From Thermoplasmata archaeon (GTDB lineage Archaea; Thermoplasmatota; Thermoplasmata; WALJ01), in contig WALJ01000215.1 in NCBI GenBank assembly GCA_015522885.1, positions 1 to 5,589 of the forward strand: a stretch of DNA of 5,589 nt, read 5' to 3'. Below are positions 5,359 through 5,589 of this stretch, piece after piece; positions within the stretch are counted from its first letter, which is position 1, and the number at the start of each line of letters is the position of its first letter. Below the pieces are notes generated by a model. That model was not told where the DNA came from. It did no database searches and saw only the letters and a program-made list of their open reading frames with translations. Both the position numbers and the translations under genes were made by a program.

Positions 5359-5589
5359 ATGCATCTCGAAGATTATAACTTCCACTGGCGGAAAGGATAT
5401 TTCTATGCTTATGAGAAAAAGAGGGAAATTTATGCAGAGCTCTGGAAATCTGCGGAAAAAAAGAGGATAACTGTTATTGCCGGAACTAGAAGGGTTGGAA
5501 AGACAACGATAATGAAGCAGATAATCAATGACCTGATAAGCGAGGGAGTTCCGAGATACAACATACTCTATTTCTCGTTTGACGAGGAG
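5359..5589 (+). CDS. AAA ATPase of the AAA_14/DUF4143 type, N-terminal part only
   Basis: The frame is open from the ATG at 5359 to the window edge, giving 77 residues. After an aromatic, charged leader (MHLEDYNFHWRKGYFYAYEK) comes a strand plus Walker A, ITVIAGTRRVGKTTIMKQI, with K48 as the phosphate-binding lysine. Further on is NILYFSFDEE, the second strand typical of AAA_14 ATPases, which usually carry a C-terminal DUF4143 domain and total about 400-450 residues. GTRRVGKTT closely follows the family pattern GPRRVGKTT, with T in place of the usual P. These proteins are common and mobile in archaeal and bacterial genomes; their role is poorly known and the DUF4143 part has been proposed to be nuclease-like. 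Related archaeal STAND-like ATPases (PF01637) are an alternative, but the tail of the visible sequence fits AAA_14 better. It has its own promoter and is probably not part of the PIN operon. Confidence 0.85.
   Translation, partial: MHLEDYNFHWRKGYFYAYEKKREIYAELWKSAEKKRITVIAGTRRVGKTTIMKQIINDLISEGVPRYNILYFSFDEE

Noticed and set aside
1..5589. CRISPR array, insertion-sequence ends, tRNA or integrase attachment site
   Set aside because: No regularly spaced repeats, no transposase or integrase sequence, no terminal inverted repeats with target duplications and no tRNA-like sequence were seen on either strand.

Overview
The window looks like part of an archaeal defence island. The archaeal assignment rests on the last gene. 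It has an AT-rich TATA-like box centred about 26-27 bases before its ATG and no Shine-Dalgarno sequence, which is the layout of a leaderless archaeal transcript. The heavy use of AGA/AGG arginine and ATA isoleucine codons fits, but it also occurs in some bacteria, so the lineage is not settled. No finer taxonomy can be supported. All recognised genes lie on the + strand.

Layout. (1) Bases 1-48 are the acidic tail of an upstream gene whose TGA overlaps the next start. (2) Bases 45-2951 encode an apparently intact type I restriction motor/nuclease subunit, HsdR. (3) A very small HExxH metallopeptidase-like protein of the YgjP/DUF45 group (2938-3219) overlaps the end of hsdR and probably shares its transcript. 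(4) The 3220-3507 interval starts with T-rich runs that may terminate transcription. It then holds debris: a near-identical 19-base direct repeat and a recognisable C-terminal tail of an N6-adenine DNA methylase or specificity-subunit type protein. (5) Bases 3508-4671 encode an XRE-type HTH fused to an ImmA/IrrE metallopeptidase. It is coupled by an ATGA overlap to (6) a DUF4411 PIN-domain protein (4668-5153), forming a toxin-antitoxin-like pair. (7) A 205-base gap holds a small hairpin, a repeated promoter-like decamer, a short palindrome and the TATA box. (8) Bases 5359-5589 begin an AAA ATPase of the AAA_14/DUF4143 type, cut by the window edge.

How the parts may work together. The hsd part cleaves foreign DNA in concert with HsdM and HsdS, which must lie outside the window. 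The HTH-peptidase/PIN pair resembles a stand-alone stress or phage-responsive module. In it, a DNA-binding, potentially proteolytic regulator would govern a PIN ribonuclease. The methylase-tail debris between the two operons suggests that another restriction system once sat here and was lost or displaced. Two unrelated HExxH proteins within 1.3 kb is the most unusual feature of the neighbourhood. None of the components is a wholly new family as far as can be read; what may be new is the combination and the decayed junction.
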